NCBI RefSeq assembly: GCF_021922925.1
Contig: NZ_CP040786.1
Coordinates: 2,666,001 to 2,730,000, forward strand
Length of the DNA: 64,000 bases
Reading direction: 5' to 3'
DNA from: Clavibacter phaseoli
GTDB taxonomy: Bacteria > Actinomycetota > Actinomycetes > Actinomycetales > Microbacteriaceae
Of this stretch, positions 8,831 through 17,624 are shown piece after piece. The translations under genes and the position numbers were made by a program. Each line of letters starts with the position of its first letter. Position 1 is the stretch's first letter. The notes beneath the pieces were generated by a model, which saw only the letters and a program-made list of their open reading frames with translations, had not been told where the DNA came from and made no database searches.

Positions 8831-10128
8831 CGGTCGGCCGCGGCCTCGTCGCGCGCGGGGCCGAGGTCACGCTGCTCACGGGCACGAAGCACCGCGACCT
8901 GGTCACGGGCGCCGGCCTCCGCTTCGCGCCCCTGCCGGCGGACGTCGACCTCGACGACGCCGACCTCCAGGGCCTCCTCGCCGAGGCGTCGGCCGCGCGG
9001 GGCGTCGCGGCGATCCGCGAGGGCATGCTCGCGGTGTTCGTCCGCGTGATCCCCGGGCAGCACCGCGCCCTGCGCGCGCTCCTGGAGGAGGGCCGGTTCG
9101 ACGCGGTGCTCGGCGAGTCGGCCTTCACCGGCCTCGCGCCGTACGTCGCCCTCCCGCGGGCCGAGCGCCTCCCCGTCCTCGGCATCGCGACCACGCCCGT
9201 CACGCTTGCGACCGTCGACGCCGCCCCGTTCGGCGCTGCCCTCCCGCCCGGTCGCGGGCCGCTCGGCCGCGTCCGGGACCGGGCGCTGGCGGCGGCGATC
9301 CGCCCGGGGCTCACGCGTCCGCTCCGGCGCGAGGTGGACGCCGTGCTGGCCGGGATCGGCGCGCCGCCCTCGCGGACGGACACCTTCGACTTCGCCTACC
9401 GCTGCCTCGACGGCCTCTTCCAGCTGAGCGTCGCCGACCTCGAGTACCCGCGCCGCGAGCTGCCCGGCACGGTGCGCTTCGTCGGCCCGCTGCGGGATCA
9501 CGGCTGCCCGGCCGACGACGCGACGCTGCCGGGCTGGTGGCCGGATCTGCGGAGCGGCCGCCCGGTCGTGCACGTCACGCAGGGCACCATCGACAACGCG
9601 GATCCCGGCCGGCTCATCGCCCCGACGATCCGTGCCCTCGCCGACGAGGACGTGCTCGTCGTCGCGTCCACGGGCGGCCGCCCGGTCGCGGAGGTCGAGC
9701 GCGCGCTCGGCGCGCCCCTGCCCGCGAACGCGCGCGTGGCCGAGTTCCTCCCCTACGACCTGCTCCTGCCGCTCTGCGGCGCGGTCGTCACCAACGGCGG
9801 CTTCGGCGGCGTGCAGCGGGCGCTCGCGCACGGCCTCCCGCTGGTGGTCGCCGGATCCACGGAGGACAAGCCCGAGGTCGCGGCGCGCGTCGCCTGGGCG
9901 GGCTGCGGCCGCGACCTGCGCACGGGGACGCCACGGCCGTCGGCCATCCGGCGTGCCGTGCGCGAGGTGCTGAGCACGTCGTCCTACCGCGCGCGGAGCC
10001 GTGAGCTCGCCACCGTGATCTCCGCCCTTCCGGATCCGGTCGACGTCATCGCCGCCGGGCTGGCCGCCGCGGTGGCGGAGCGCACGGCTCCGACGGACGG
10101 GCCAGCGCAGGCCCTGTCCGGCCGCTAG
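8773..10128 (+). CDS. GT1-type glycosyltransferase (macrolide/UGT-like)
   Basis: 451 residues in a two-lobed GT-B fold. The N-terminal lobe begins PIYGHLAPLVTVGRGLVARG, with the acceptor-side histidine of UGT-like enzymes. The C-terminal lobe carries VTQGTIDNADPGRL, EFLPYDLLLPLCGAVVTNGG and HGLPLVVAGSTEDKPEVAAR, the nucleotide-sugar binding region. It likely moves a sugar onto a small lipophilic acceptor, as in macrolide or flavonoid glycosylation. No biosynthetic cluster surrounds it, so detoxification of a plant or microbial metabolite is as likely as synthesis. Its stop overlaps the next, opposite gene by three bases. Confidence 0.88.
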   Translation: MPSYLLCAPPIYGHLAPLVTVGRGLVARGAEVTLLTGTKHRDLVTGAGLRFAPLPADVDLDDADLQGLLAEASAARGVAAIREGMLAVFVRVIPGQHRALRALLEEGRFDAVLGESAFTGLAPYVALPRAERLPVLGIATTPVTLATVDAAPFGAALPPGRGPLGRVRDRALAAAIRPGLTRPLRREVDAVLAGIGAPPSRTDTFDFAYRCLDGLFQLSVADLEYPRRELPGTVRFVGPLRDHGCPADDATLPGWWPDLRSGRPVVHVTQGTIDNADPGRLIAPTIRALADEDVLVVASTGGRPVAEVERALGAPLPANARVAEFLPYDLLLPLCGAVVTNGGFGGVQRALAHGLPLVVAGSTEDKPEVAARVAWAGCGRDLRTGTPRPSAIRRAVREVLSTSSYRARSRELATVISALPDPVDVIAAGLAAAVAERTAPTDGPAQALSGR

Positions 10129-10481
10129 GCCCAGCGGTACTGGGAGAGCGCGAGGAGGAAGAAGCCGATCACGAGGACCACCAGGCCGGATGCGACGCTG
10201 CCGATGAGCCCGATCGCGATGCCGCCTCCGATGAGGCGCGGGCGCTCCGCCGGGTGCTGCCGGGCGTCGCGGATCCCGCGCCGGACGGTGACGATGCCGA
10301 GGATGCAGGTCACGATCGACAGCACCGACGACAGGAACGCCCCGACGTAGAGCTGCGGCTCGCGGAGCAGCTGCCCGAGCGCGATGGAGGCGACCACGCC
10401 CACCGGGCCGAGGAGGCTCAGCCAGCCCAGCAGCCAGGCGCGCGAGCGTGGGCGCAGGGTCGACGCGCGGGGATCCCTCAT
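10125..10481 (-). CDS. Small membrane protein, DUF4190-like
   Basis: 118 residues with three hydrophobic segments: WLLGWLSLLGPVGVVASIAL, AFLSSVLSIVTCILGIVTV and a C-terminal pair GGGIAIGLIGSVASGLVVLV. The layout resembles small DUF4190 proteins of actinobacteria, whose function is unknown. The ATG at 10481 has weak ribosome-site similarity (GGTGGAG is on the other strand only). It ends inside the stop region of the glycosyltransferase gene. Confidence 0.7.
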   Translation of the reverse strand: MRDPRASTLRPRSRAWLLGWLSLLGPVGVVASIALGQLLREPQLYVGAFLSSVLSIVTCILGIVTVRRGIRDARQHPAERPRLIGGGIAIGLIGSVASGLVVLVIGFFLLALSQYRWA

Positions 10482-10540
10482 AGGTGGAGGGTATGGGACG
10501 GCCGGCTCGGGGACGGCCGCGCCGCCGTCCCCGCCGCCGC

Positions 10541-11920
10541 TCACGCGATCCGGATCAGCTTCCGGTTCGCGAACTCGTCGACCGCGTGGCGGCCGAGCTC
10601 GCGGCCCGAGCCCGAGCGCTTCACGCCGCCGAAGGGCAGCTCGGCCGCGTCGCCGAGCACGAGGTTGACCCAGACCATGCCCGCGTCGATGCCGTCGGCG
10701 ACCCGCATGGCCTGCTCCGGATCCGTCGTGTAGACGTACGAGCCCAGGCCGAACGGGGTGTCGTTCGCGAGCGCGACCGCCTCCTCCTCCGAATGCACGC
10801 GGTAGAGCGCGGCGACGGGTCCGAAGAACTCCTCGCGATAGGCGTCCATCTCGGGCGTCACGTCGGCGAGCACCGCCGGCGGGAACATGTTGCCGACCGG
10901 CTCGCCGCTCGCGAGCACGGTCGCGCCCTGCTCCACCGCGCGGGCCAGCTGCTCGGCGAGCCGCTCGGTCGCCGCGCGCGAGGAGAGCGGGCCGAGCAGG
11001 GTGCCATCGGCCATCGGGTCCCCGGGCTGCGCGGCCGTCAGCTGCGCGGTGAAGCGCGCGGCGAAGTCGTCGTAGAGGTGGTCGATGACGAGGAAGCGCT
11101 TGGCGCCGTTGCAGGACTGGCCGTTGTTGTCGAGGCGGGCGGCCACCGCGTCCGCCACCGCGGCGTCGAGGTCGTCGGTCGACAGGAGGAGGAAGGGGTC
11201 GGATCCGCCGAGCTCGAGCACGACCTTCTTCAGGTGCCGGCCCGCGATCTCCGCGACCGCGGCGCCCGCCCGCTCGGATCCCGTCACGGAGACGCCCTGC
11301 ACGCGCGGGTCGGCGATCACGCCCTCGATCTGCGCGTTCGTCGCGAGCACGCTCACGTACACGCCCGGGTCGGCGCCGAGCTCGGCGGCCGCGTCGCGGT
11401 ACATGCGCTGGATCGCCGCGGCCGACTCGGGGCACTGCGGCGCGTGCTTGAGCAGGATCGCGTTGCCCGTGACGATGGTCGGCGCCGCGAACCGGGCCAC
11501 CTGGTAGTAGGGGAAGTTCCACGGCATGATCCCGAGCAGCACGCCGACGCCCGAGCGGCGCACGAACGCGGATCCGGTGCCGTCGGCCAGCTCGATCGCC
11601 TCGTCGGCGAGGAACTCCTCGGCGTTCCGGGCGTAGTACGCCTGGATGTCGGCGGCGAAGTCGACCTCGCCGAGCGCCTGGTCGAGCGGCTTGCCCATCT
11701 CGCGCACGATGATCCGCGCCAGCTCGTCCCGGCGCTCCACGTGGAGCTCGGCGACGCGGGCGACGAGGGCGGCCCGCTCGGCGATCGTGGTGCGGCGCGA
11801 CCAGCCGCGGTACGCGCCCTCGGCCGCGCCGATCGCCGCCTGCAGCTCCGCGTCGGTGATCTCGGGATGCTCGGCGACGGTCTCGCCGGTGGTCGGATCG
11901 GTGACGGCGTAGCTGCTCAT
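10541..11920 (-). CDS. NAD(P)-dependent aldehyde dehydrogenase, succinate-semialdehyde dehydrogenase type
   Basis: 459 residues, full length for the family. Conserved blocks include GVLLGIMPWNFPYYQVARF, VSVTGSERAG (NAD-binding turn), VVLELGGSDPFLL with the general base glutamate, NNGQSCNGAKRFLV with the catalytic cysteine, and a C-terminal PFGGVKRSGSGRELG. It oxidises an aldehyde to an acid; the NGQSCNGAKR form is typical of succinate-semialdehyde dehydrogenases, but the true substrate is not proved. It stands alone, between the small membrane protein and the SulP gene, with 78 bases before it. Confidence 0.9.
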   Translation of the reverse strand: MSSYAVTDPTTGETVAEHPEITDAELQAAIGAAEGAYRGWSRRTTIAERAALVARVAELHVERRDELARIIVREMGKPLDQALGEVDFAADIQAYYARNAEEFLADEAIELADGTGSAFVRRSGVGVLLGIMPWNFPYYQVARFAAPTIVTGNAILLKHAPQCPESAAAIQRMYRDAAAELGADPGVYVSVLATNAQIEGVIADPRVQGVSVTGSERAGAAVAEIAGRHLKKVVLELGGSDPFLLLSTDDLDAAVADAVAARLDNNGQSCNGAKRFLVIDHLYDDFAARFTAQLTAAQPGDPMADGTLLGPLSSRAATERLAEQLARAVEQGATVLASGEPVGNMFPPAVLADVTPEMDAYREEFFGPVAALYRVHSEEEAVALANDTPFGLGSYVYTTDPEQAMRVADGIDAGMVWVNLVLGDAAELPFGGVKRSGSGRELGRHAVDEFANRKLIRIA

Positions 11921-11998
11921 GGGGGCTCCTCCTCGAACGCCGCGCGGGTCACGCGGGTGGGCCCACGATATCGAGCGGGCCCGGCTGGGCGGCCCGGG

Positions 11999-13534
11999 TC
12001 AGTGCCCGGCGCCGAGCTCCCCCGCGAGACGGCCGTGCATCGCGGCGGACGAGTCGTTCATCCCGCTGATGACGGCCCGCTTGCCGTGGCGCTCGTACTT
12101 GTACGTGATGGCGTCGAGGGCTGCGACGGTCGAGGCGTCCCACACGTGGGATCCGGTCATGTCGATGACGACGCGCTCGGGGTCGCCCGCGTAGTCGAAC
12201 TGCGTGGTGAGGTCGTTGCTGGAGGCGAAGAACAGCTCGCCGATCACCCGGTAGTGCGCGGTCTCGACGCCGTCGGCGTCCGCCCGCACGGTGCGCTCGA
12301 CGGTCGCGAAGTGCGCGACGCGGCGGGCGAACACGATCATCGCGGCGATCACGCCGATGATGACGCCGATCGCGAGGTTGTCGGTGAGCACCACGACGAT
12401 CACCGTGAGCACCATGACGAGCGTCTCGCCGACCGGCATGCGCTTGAGCGTCGACGGCCGGATGCTGTGCCAGTCGAACGTGCCGACCGAGACCATGATC
12501 ATCACGGCCACGAGCGCGGCCATCGGGATGATCGCGACGACGTCGCCGAGGCCGACCACGAGGATCAGCAGGAAGACGCCGGCGAGGAACGTGGAGATGC
12601 GGGTGCGGGCGCCGGAGGCCTTCACGTTGATCATCGTCTGGCCGATCATCGCGCAGCCGCCCATGCCGCCGAAGAGGCCCGAGAGGATGTTGGCGCCGCC
12701 CTGGCCGAGCGTCTCGCGGGTCTTGCGCGAGGGGGTGTCGGTGATGTCGTCGACGAGCTTGGCGGTCATGAGCGACTCGAGGATCCCGACGAGCGCCAGC
12801 GCGAGCGCGTACGGCGCGATGATCCGCAGCGTGTCAAACGTGAGCGGCACGTCCGGGATGAACAGGCTCGGCAGGCTGTCGGGCAGCGCGCCCTGGTCGC
12901 CCACGGTCGGCACGGCGAGCGCGGTGACGACCACCGCGACGGTGACCACGACGATCGCGACGAGCGGCGCCGGGATGACCTTCGTGATCCGCGGCATCAC
13001 CACGATGATCGCGATGCCCACCGCGACCAGCGGGTAGACGAGCCACGGCACGCCGACGAGGTTCGGGATCTGCGCGGAGAAGATGAGGATGGCGAGCGCG
13101 TTGACGAACCCGACCATGACGCTGCGCGGGATGAAGCGCATGAGCTTCGCCACCCCGAGGAGGCCGAGCACGATCTGCAGCAGGCCGCCGAGGATCACCG
13201 TGGCGATGAGGTAGTCGAGGCCGTGGTCGCGGACGACCGGCGCCACGACGAGCGCGATGGCGCCCGTGGCCGCGGTGATCATGGCGGGCCGGCCGCCGAG
13301 GAACGCGATCGAGACGGCCATCACGAACGACGAGAACAGGCCGACGCGCGGGTCGACCCCGGCGATGATCGAGAACGAGATCGCCTCGGGGATGAGCGCG
13401 AGCGCGACGACCAGGCCGGCGAGCACCTCGCGGCTGAGGAGGCGGTGGCTCCTGAGCGCCTGGAGGACGGTCGGGCTGGGCGGGCGCACGGTCGCGGCCG
13501 GGACGGCGGTCGTGATGGATGCGGATGAGGCCAT
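11999..13534 (-). CDS. SulP family inorganic anion transporter with STAS domain
   Basis: 511 residues. The membrane part starts LAGLVVALALIPEAISFSII, the SulP signature, and includes GLFGGMGGCAMIGQTMINV. The last 110 residues form a STAS domain (FDYAGDPERVVIDMTGSHVW). SulP proteins import sulfate, bicarbonate or related anions. The ATG at 13534 is preferred because CGGAG lies about nine bases upstream; an ATG at 13564 would add ten residues with a poorer site. It stands alone, though a sulfate role would suit the sulfur operon to its left. Confidence 0.9.
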   Translation of the reverse strand: MASSASITTAVPAATVRPPSPTVLQALRSHRLLSREVLAGLVVALALIPEAISFSIIAGVDPRVGLFSSFVMAVSIAFLGGRPAMITAATGAIALVVAPVVRDHGLDYLIATVILGGLLQIVLGLLGVAKLMRFIPRSVMVGFVNALAILIFSAQIPNLVGVPWLVYPLVAVGIAIIVVMPRITKVIPAPLVAIVVVTVAVVVTALAVPTVGDQGALPDSLPSLFIPDVPLTFDTLRIIAPYALALALVGILESLMTAKLVDDITDTPSRKTRETLGQGGANILSGLFGGMGGCAMIGQTMINVKASGARTRISTFLAGVFLLILVVGLGDVVAIIPMAALVAVMIMVSVGTFDWHSIRPSTLKRMPVGETLVMVLTVIVVVLTDNLAIGVIIGVIAAMIVFARRVAHFATVERTVRADADGVETAHYRVIGELFFASSNDLTTQFDYAGDPERVVIDMTGSHVWDASTVAALDAITYKYERHGKRAVISGMNDSSAAMHGRLAGELGAGH

Positions 13535-14031
13535 GGATGGGCTCCGTTCTGTGGCGGGCGTCATGCCCGCTCGGATGAGGTCGGGGGCGCGTCGGTGCGC
13601 GGGTGACGGGCGGCCGGGTGGGCCGCCGGACGTGAGGGGGAAGGGGATCGGAGCGGGGCTCCTGGACCCGACCCTAACGCAAGGGGAGGGTTGCCGTCAC
13701 GTCGGGTCGGCTGGCGGGCGCGCGGGGCGCCCGGCGGACTCCGCGGCGCGGGCATGGGAGACTCGTCGGTGACCGCGCATCGCGCGCCGCCGCTCACCAC
13801 CGTGACACCGGACCCCGCCGACACCGGCTGGTCCCCGATCCGACCGGGAGCGCGACGGCATCCGCACGGCGCGCATCGCTCCCGCCCCCGTCGCCCGCGA
13901 CCCGGCGCCGCACCACCCGTCCTCGCGGACGGCCCCCTGACATCACCGGAGGCACCGTCTCCACGCACGAACCGCGCGAGCACGATCCGCGCACCTCGGC
14001 ATCACCCGCACGACCGGACCAGAAAGGCACC
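13535..14031. other. Intergenic region between sulP and rnj
   Basis: About 500 bases between divergent genes. I see no convincing ORF: the open frames here are Arg/Pro-rich and lack ribosome sites. Near 13670-13690 the minus strand has TTGCGT followed by TAGGGT, which could belong to a sulP promoter but is a weak match. The RNase J start at 14032 has AGAAAGG about six bases ahead. Confidence 0.5.
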
Positions 14032-15726
14032 ATGCCTCCCACCTCCCACGCCCACGCCCTCGACATCGCCAAGCCCGGGCGCCTGCCCCGCGGCGGCCTG
14101 CGCGTCACGCCCCTCGGCGGCCTCGGCGACGTCGGCCGCAACATGACGCTGTTCGAGTACGAGGGCGAGCTGCTCATCGTCGACTGCGGCGTGCTCTTCC
14201 CCGAGGAGAGCCAGCCCGGCATCAACGTGATCCTCCCCGACTTCAGCACCCTGCGCGGGCGCCTCGACAAGATCACGGGCATCGTCCTCACGCACGGCCA
14301 CGAGGACCACATCGGCGGCGTCCCCTACCTCCTGCAGGAGCGGCCCGACATCCCCGTCATCGGATCCCGCCTCACGCTCGCGTTCATCAGCGCCAAGCTC
14401 GAGGAGCACAAGATCAAGCCCGTCACCCGCCAGGTGAAGGAGGGCGACCGGATCGCCGCCGGCAAGTTCGACCTCGAGTTCGTCGCCGTGAACCACTCCA
14501 TCCCCGACGGCCTCGCCGTCGCGATCCGCACGGGCGCCGGCATGGTCCTGCACACGGGCGACTTCAAGATGGACCAGTTCCCGATGGACCGCCGCCTCAC
14601 CGACCTCGGCGCGTTCGCCCGCCTCGGCGAGGAGGGCGTGGACCTCTTCCTCACCGACTCGACCAACGCGGAGGTCCCCGGCTTCACGACCGCGGAGAAG
14701 GACCTCACGCCCGCCATCGAGAAGGTGTTCCGCACGGCGCCCAAGCGCATCGTCGTCTCCAGCTTCGCGAGCCACGTGCACCGGATCCAGCAGGTGCTCG
14801 ACTCCGCCGAGCAGTACGGCCGCAAGGTCTCGTTCGTGGGCCGCTCGATGGTCCGCAACATGAAGATCGCGTCCGACCTCGGCTACCTGCGCATCCCCAA
14901 GGGCCTCGTCATCGACCTCAAGGCGCTGAACAAGCTGCCGGACGACAAGGTCACGCTCATCTGCACGGGTTCGCAGGGCGAGCCGATGGCGGCGCTCAGC
15001 CGCATGGCGCGCCGTGAGCACATCATCGAGGTGGGCGAGGGCGACACGATCCTCCTCGCCAGCTCCCTCATCCCCGGCAACGAGAACGCCATCTACGGCG
15101 TGATCAACGGCCTGATCCGCTGGGGCGCCGACGTCGTGCACAAGGGCAACGCGAAGGTGCACGTCTCCGGTCACGCCAGCGCCGGCGAGCTCGTCTACTG
15201 CTACAACCTCGTCAAGCCCCGCAACGTGCTGCCCGTGCACGGCGAGTGGCGCCACCTCGTCGCCAACGCCGCCCTGGCCGAGAGCACGGGCGTCAAGAAC
15301 GCGCTCGTCATCGAGGACGGCGTGAGCGTCGACCTCGTCAACGGCCGCGCCTCGATCTCCGGCCGCGTGCCCGCGCCCTACGTCTTCGTCGACGGCATGA
15401 CCATCGGCGTCGCGACCGAGGAGGCCCTCGAGGAGCGCCGCACGCTCGCCGCCGAGGGGCAGATCACCGTGCTCGGCATCTTCGACGAGAAGGAGCAGAA
15501 GCTCATCCACCCGGCCGAGCTCATCACGCGCGGCTTCGTGGAGCACGACGGCTGGATCCCCGAGGCCGAGGCCGCCATCAGCACCGCGCTCAAGAACGCG
15601 GCCGCCAAGCGCCACCTCGACGGCGTCGCCGCCGAGCGCGCCATGAGCGACGGCCTGCAGCGCTGGCTCCAGCGCCGCCACCGCCGCACGCCGGTGGTCA
15701 CGGTCATCGTGGTGGACGCCGACTAG
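14032..15726 (+). CDS. rnj: Ribonuclease J
   Basis: 564 residues, the usual size. The metallo-beta-lactamase motif LTHGHEDHIGG is at residues 86-96, with HTGDFKMD and the beta-CASP histidine motifs (VSGHASAGEL, LPVHGEWRHL) further on. The enzyme is an endo- and 5'-to-3' exoribonuclease that matures rRNA and turns over mRNA in the cytoplasm. In many actinobacteria it follows dapA; here dapA is absent and rnj is monocistronic. A strong stem-loop ends the transcript at 15748-15782. Confidence 0.97.
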   Translation: MPPTSHAHALDIAKPGRLPRGGLRVTPLGGLGDVGRNMTLFEYEGELLIVDCGVLFPEESQPGINVILPDFSTLRGRLDKITGIVLTHGHEDHIGGVPYLLQERPDIPVIGSRLTLAFISAKLEEHKIKPVTRQVKEGDRIAAGKFDLEFVAVNHSIPDGLAVAIRTGAGMVLHTGDFKMDQFPMDRRLTDLGAFARLGEEGVDLFLTDSTNAEVPGFTTAEKDLTPAIEKVFRTAPKRIVVSSFASHVHRIQQVLDSAEQYGRKVSFVGRSMVRNMKIASDLGYLRIPKGLVIDLKALNKLPDDKVTLICTGSQGEPMAALSRMARREHIIEVGEGDTILLASSLIPGNENAIYGVINGLIRWGADVVHKGNAKVHVSGHASAGELVYCYNLVKPRNVLPVHGEWRHLVANAALAESTGVKNALVIEDGVSVDLVNGRASISGRVPAPYVFVDGMTIGVATEEALEERRTLAAEGQITVLGIFDEKEQKLIHPAELITRGFVEHDGWIPEAEAAISTALKNAAAKRHLDGVAAERAMSDGLQRWLQRRHRRTPVVTVIVVDAD

Positions 15727-15747
15727 CGCCACCAGCGGAGACGCGAC

Positions 15748-15782
15748 GGGGCGCGTGCGGGGCTCAGCCCCGCACGCGCCCC
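15748..15782 (+). terminator. Perfect 16-bp stem-loop after rnj
   Basis: The arm GGGGCGCGTGCGGGGC (15748-15763) pairs perfectly with its complement at 15767-15782 around the triloop TCA, 22 bases after the rnj stop. No T-run follows. The strength of the stem and the position make it the likely end of the rnj transcript; it could also stop traffic from the opposite-strand gene. Confidence 0.75.
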
Positions 15783-15856
15783 TCGTACGATGCTGCGGTG
15801 CCCACCCGGATCCGGCTCGCCGCCGAGCGCGAGCTGGGCTGAGCGGACGCGCGCGA

Positions 15857-16081
15857 CTACCGCGAGCGCCGCAGGACGACCGCGAACAGGATCGACAGGG
15901 TCGCGGAGAGGCCCGCGCTGACGAGCATCACGACGCCCAGGGGCCCGGTGGAGTCGGAGCCGTCCGTCACGGTGAAGGCCAGGACGCCGACCACCGCCTG
16001 ACTGACCGCGAGGAGGGCGAAGACGACGACGAGGACCCGGCGGATCGTGCGGACGCGCGCGGGGTCGACGGGGTCCGTCAC
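15857..16081 (-). CDS. Small two-helix membrane protein
   Basis: 74 residues with two hydrophobic helices, VLVVVFALLAVSQAVVGVLA and LGVVMLVSAGLSATLSILFA, and a basic C-terminal end RRSR. The GTG start at 16081 overlaps the stop of the upstream gene (GTGA), so the two are co-translated. No family recognised. Confidence 0.65.
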   Translation of the reverse strand: MTDPVDPARVRTIRRVLVVVFALLAVSQAVVGVLAFTVTDGSDSTGPLGVVMLVSAGLSATLSILFAVVLRRSR

Positions 16082-16719
16082 GTGGTGGGCTGCGCGGCGA
16101 GGATCGCGCCGACGCGCGCGAAGGCGGCGACCTGGTGCGCCTGCCGCTCGGCCCGCACTGCGGGATCCCGATGGAAGAGCGCCTGGCGCCCGGGGTGGAT
16201 GGTGCGCACGACCTCGACGCCAGGTCCCGGGAGCGCCGGATCGAGCACGAGCGCGCGGTCCCAGATCCGCTCGGCGTCGCGGCCCTGGCGCAGCACGACC
16301 TCGAGATGCGGGAGCAGGCGGATCAGCTCGACGAGCACCTGCGCGCCCGCCCGGCCCTGCTCCGCGTTCGGGGCCGCGTTGATGTACCAGGGGTAGGCGT
16401 TCAACGGCAGGACGTCGCGGTCACGGATCCCGTGCTCGGCGAACAGGACCGCCTGGCGCTCGGCCGTCGGATCGTCGTTCTCGACGCTGAGGAAGCCGGA
16501 CCCGACGCCGACCTGCGTCGCCGGCCCCGGATCGCGGAGGACGCTGAGGACGCGCGCGTCGACGCCACCGTGGTGTGGGGCGATGCCCGGGGCCCAACCG
16601 CGGCCGTCGCGATCGCGGATGCCCGCGACGAACGCGGCGATCGGGGCCATGTGCACAGCGGTGGCGGCCTCGCCCTCCTGAGCGGTGCGGAAGGCGGCGT
16701 CGGCCATGCGTCGGGTCAT
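16078..16719 (-). CDS. Uracil-DNA glycosylase superfamily-like protein
   Basis: 213 residues. The order of motifs fits the UDG fold: SVLRDPGPATQVGVGSGFLS, then ENDDPTAERQA, LPLNAYPWYIN in the pocket position, and HPGRQALFHRDPAVRAER near the C-terminus, where the classic motif has HPS. Actinobacterial relatives are usually labelled uracil-DNA glycosylase family without proof of activity. Start options are ATG 16719 or ATG 16707; both have weak ribosome sites. Co-translated with the small membrane protein behind it. Confidence 0.65.
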   Translation of the reverse strand: MTRRMADAAFRTAQEGEAATAVHMAPIAAFVAGIRDRDGRGWAPGIAPHHGGVDARVLSVLRDPGPATQVGVGSGFLSVENDDPTAERQAVLFAEHGIRDRDVLPLNAYPWYINAAPNAEQGRAGAQVLVELIRLLPHLEVVLRQGRDAERIWDRALVLDPALPGPGVEVVRTIHPGRQALFHRDPAVRAERQAHQVAAFARVGAILAAQPTT

Positions 16720-16943
16720 CCGTCGACCGTACGGGAGCGCTGCTCCCGCGCACAGGGCAGTCGGTCCGTGCGGGCCGTCGGCCGTGCCGCGTACCTGCCG
16801 GCTGCCGCCGCGCGCGGGGCGTCGGCGGGCGCGCACCCGAACACGGCCTCCGGATCCATCCCACGACGCTGAGATCCCGCACATCGGCGCCACCGGATCG
16901 CCGCCCGGGCGGACGCCGGTGCCACCATGGCGGAGGAGGTCCC

Positions 16944-17624
16944 ATGCGCGAGTCGGTGATGGTCGTCGAGGACGACGCCGAGATGGGCGCGCTCCTCGTG
17001 CGCGGCCTCACGGGCGACGGCTACGACGTCGACCTCTACACGAACGGCCTCGACGCGCTGACCGCGTCCCGCGAGCGCAAGCACTCGGCCGCGATCCTCG
17101 ACGTCATGCTGCCCGGCATGAGCGGCTTCGAGCTCTGCCGCCACCTCCGCGCCGCGGGGCTCTCGCTCCCCGTGATCATGCTCACGGCGCGCGACGCCCT
17201 CGAGGACCGCGTCTTCGGCCTCGACGCCGGGGCCGACGACTACCTCGCGAAGCCGTTCCACTTCGAGGAGCTGTCGGCGCGGCTGCGGGCGATGGTGCGC
17301 CGCGAGCGCGCCGCCCAGCGCGCGCCGATCCTCGTGGGCGACCTGCGGGTCGACGTCCCGGCGCGCACGGCCACCGTCGGCACGACGACGCTGCCGCTCA
17401 GCCCGAAGGAGTTCGGGGTGCTGCGGGTGCTCGCGGCGAGCGCCGGCCGGTTCGTGTCGCGGGACGGGATCCTCGAGGAGGTCTGGGGCTCGACGGACTT
17501 CGTCGCGCACAACATCGCCGAGCAGTACGTGAGCTACGTGCGCCGGAAGCTCCTCGCGAGCGGCGCGTCGGTGGAGATCGTCACCCGCCGCGGCGTGGGC
17601 TACCGGCTGGGGCCGACGACGTGA
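16944..17624 (+). CDS. OmpR/PhoB-type response regulator
   Basis: 226 residues. Receiver domain (1-120) with acidic pair EDDAE, phosphoacceptor Asp53 in ILDVMLPGMSGFE, the switch threonine in MLTARD and Lys103 in YLAKPF. A winged-helix DNA-binding domain follows (about 130-226) ending VTRRGVGYRL. The ATG has a strong ribosome site, GGAGGAGG. The stop overlaps the kinase start by GTGA, so this is the first gene of a regulator-kinase-DedA operon. Confidence 0.95.
   Translation: MRESVMVVEDDAEMGALLVRGLTGDGYDVDLYTNGLDALTASRERKHSAAILDVMLPGMSGFELCRHLRAAGLSLPVIMLTARDALEDRVFGLDAGADDYLAKPFHFEELSARLRAMVRRERAAQRAPILVGDLRVDVPARTATVGTTTLPLSPKEFGVLRVLAASAGRFVSRDGILEEVWGSTDFVAHNIAEQYVSYVRRKLLASGASVEIVTRRGVGYRLGPTT

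Noticed and set aside
11921..11998. GC-rich stem between sulP and the aldehyde dehydrogenase gene
   Set aside because: Only about six pairs with mismatches; not better than background in such GC-rich DNA.
10484..13528. 1014-codon plus-strand frame opposite the aldehyde dehydrogenase and sulP genes
   Set aside because: Composed of charged repeats (Asp/Arg/His) typical of antisense frames in high-GC DNA.
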